A stretch of 64,000 nt of DNA from Bacteroidales bacterium (GTDB lineage: Bacteria > Bacteroidota > Bacteroidia > Bacteroidales > ML635J-15): positions 62,001 through 126,000 of the forward strand of contig QKHS01000012.1 in assembly GCA_003249955.1 (NCBI GenBank). Reading direction: 5' to 3'. How positions within the stretch are numbered: the first letter of the stretch is position 1; each line of letters opens with the position of its first letter. Position numbers and translations under genes: made by a program. Shown in pieces: positions 62,921 to 64,000 of the stretch. The notes below the pieces were generated by a model that was not told where the DNA came from, ran no database searches, and worked only from the letters and a program-made list of their open reading frames with translations.

Positions 62921-64000
62921 ATGAAAAATTACAATAATCAAACTTCAGGGAAATTGTCCTTGGCAGGATGCTTAACGGTTTTGACCTTAATTCTGTTTTG
63001 TCCGGCAAGTGTTTTTGCTACAAATTTTACAGTTACCAACACGTCTGACAGTGGGACAGGTTCTTTGCGTTATGCTCTTCAGATGTGCGCCTTTACCAAC
63101 GGACCTCATACAATCAGTTTTAATATTCCGGCATCAGACCCGAATTACAATTCCGAAACCGGCGTATGGAAAATATCCCCTGCAACAACTTACGATTACA
63201 TTATAAAAAGTAATGTAACAATTGATGCCGGTACGCAAACCACTAATCAGGGAAATACCAATATTTACGGGCCGGAAATTTATCTTGACGGTAATTCTCA
63301 GTCTGTAAACTATTGTTTTTCGGTTGTAAATGCTTCCAATACTGTAATAAGAGGCTTTATTATCAGCGGATTTATGTACGGGATTCAGGTTACAGGTACA
63401 TCTTCGCAAAATACTGTTATAGCCGGTAATTATATCGGGACAAATGATGATGCTTCTGCCGGAAACGGGAATTATATAGGTGTTGAAGTTATTTCAGGAG
63501 CAGATTATACCACCATTGGCGGAACCAATCCTGAGGACAGGAATATTGTTTCGGGAAACGGACATATAGGCATAAGATTACTTGACGTTCGCTATTGTAA
63601 TGTTTTTAACAATTATGTTGGTGTTGACAGAACAGGAACAGTAGAAATTCCTAATTATGACGGGATAAGCCTCGAAGGAGCTGTAAAATTCAATAATGTA
63701 GGAGGAGCGGAGCCTGGTCAGGGAAATCTTGTTTCGGGGAATGTTGCATACGGGATTCCGCTTTTCGGGGCAGGAGCAGAGGGTAATACAATTGCCGGTA
63801 ATCTTATCGGTACCGACATTACAGGTTCGTTTGCAATTCCTAATACCTACGGTGTTTTATTCGATGATGGTTCTTATAATAATATTCTGGGAGGAGATAC
63901 TGATGCCGAAAGAAATGTGTTGTCGGGAAATTCAGGTTACGGCGTGTTTATTTACAATATGGGAACAAATTCCAATATTGTGGAGGGAAACTACATAGGG
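62921..64000 (+). CDS. Secreted beta-helix protein, 3' end beyond window
   Basis: An uninterrupted frame of 360 codons begins at the ATG at 62921 and runs off the window. A long signal region (SGKLSLAGCLTVLTLILF) precedes ATNFTVTNTSDSGTGSLRYAL, which matches the start of the gene at 59444. The rest is N/G-rich beta-helix with phrases such as NIVSGNGHIGIRLL, LIGTDITGSF and NILGGDTDAERNVLSGN. It is a paralogue of the upstream protein and probably carries a T9SS sorting domain beyond the window edge. No clear promoter lies in the repeat tract before it. Confidence 0.85.
   Translation, partial: MKNYNNQTSGKLSLAGCLTVLTLILFCPASVFATNFTVTNTSDSGTGSLRYALQMCAFTNGPHTISFNIPASDPNYNSETGVWKISPATTYDYIIKSNVTIDAGTQTTNQGNTNIYGPEIYLDGNSQSVNYCFSVVNASNTVIRGFIISGFMYGIQVTGTSSQNTVIAGNYIGTNDDASAGNGNYIGVEVISGADYTTIGGTNPEDRNIVSGNGHIGIRLLDVRYCNVFNNYVGVDRTGTVEIPNYDGISLEGAVKFNNVGGAEPGQGNLVSGNVAYGIPLFGAGAEGNTIAGNLIGTDITGSFAIPNTYGVLFDDGSYNNILGGDTDAERNVLSGNSGYGVFIYNMGTNSNIVEGNYIG

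Overview
The window comes from an AT-rich member of the Bacteroidota, most likely an anaerobic or facultative Bacteroidales-type bacterium. The evidence is: many promoters with the phylum's TAnnTTTG -7 element; type IX secretion (T9SS) sorting domains; many lipoproteins and outer-membrane barrels; FISUMP, GWxTD and pentapeptide proteins; a pyrB-pyrI pair; an ECF sigma factor next to a single-TM/barrel protein; and a tungsten-type aldehyde:ferredoxin oxidoreductase. No rRNA, tRNA or CRISPR array was seen.

Left edge (1-3.3 kb): a 902-residue protein joins a PD-(D/E)xK (Mrr-like) nuclease domain to an nSTAND-type P-loop ATPase. Its stop codon lies inside a 130-bp attC-like palindrome, and the predicted cassette boundaries G^TT occur on both sides. 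It looks like a single integron-type gene cassette carrying a probable anti-phage defence gene. It is the best candidate for an undescribed system here, together with the rSAM/lipoprotein pair at 49-50.5 kb and the four-ATPase UvrA-like protein at 33-38 kb.

3.4-9 kb: secreted proteins of unknown role, an FGE-sulfatase-fold protein and a divergent pair of small DNA-binding proteins. 9-25 kb: mostly housekeeping genes. These are the tungsten AOR, a minus-strand run GWxTD protein / Ser-Thr kinase / LOG hydrolase, an inositol monophosphatase, MtaB, a Cys/His-tailed lipoprotein, a serpin, PyrBI, an FKBP isomerase, an SDR, a PHP-domain protein, a zeta-like kinase with a 55-residue partner, and TerC. 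26-33.3 kb: a full pyruvate dehydrogenase complex (E1alpha, E1beta, E2, E3), then an AbiE-type toxin-antitoxin pair, then a lipoate-protein ligase-like gene that would serve E2. 33.3-38 kb: the UvrA-like protein.

38-47.5 kb: surface and export proteins. They include a pentapeptide lipoprotein, a papain-family peptidase, a lipoprotein/ECF sigma/barrel operon, a FISUMP lipoprotein, and a T9SS cargo / barrel / repeat-fibre operon. 47.5-55 kb: a ferredoxin with a 5' hairpin, a REP-element cluster with its RAYT transposase, the rSAM/lipoprotein operon, and more envelope proteins. 55-59 kb: an HTH-pentapeptide regulator, unknown secreted proteins, and a TPR protein with nine nearly identical 46-residue units. 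59.4-64 kb: two paralogous secreted beta-helix proteins, the second cut by the window edge, separated by a REP-like palindrome and six tandem 99-bp repeats.

All functions come from reading motifs by eye. No database search was run.
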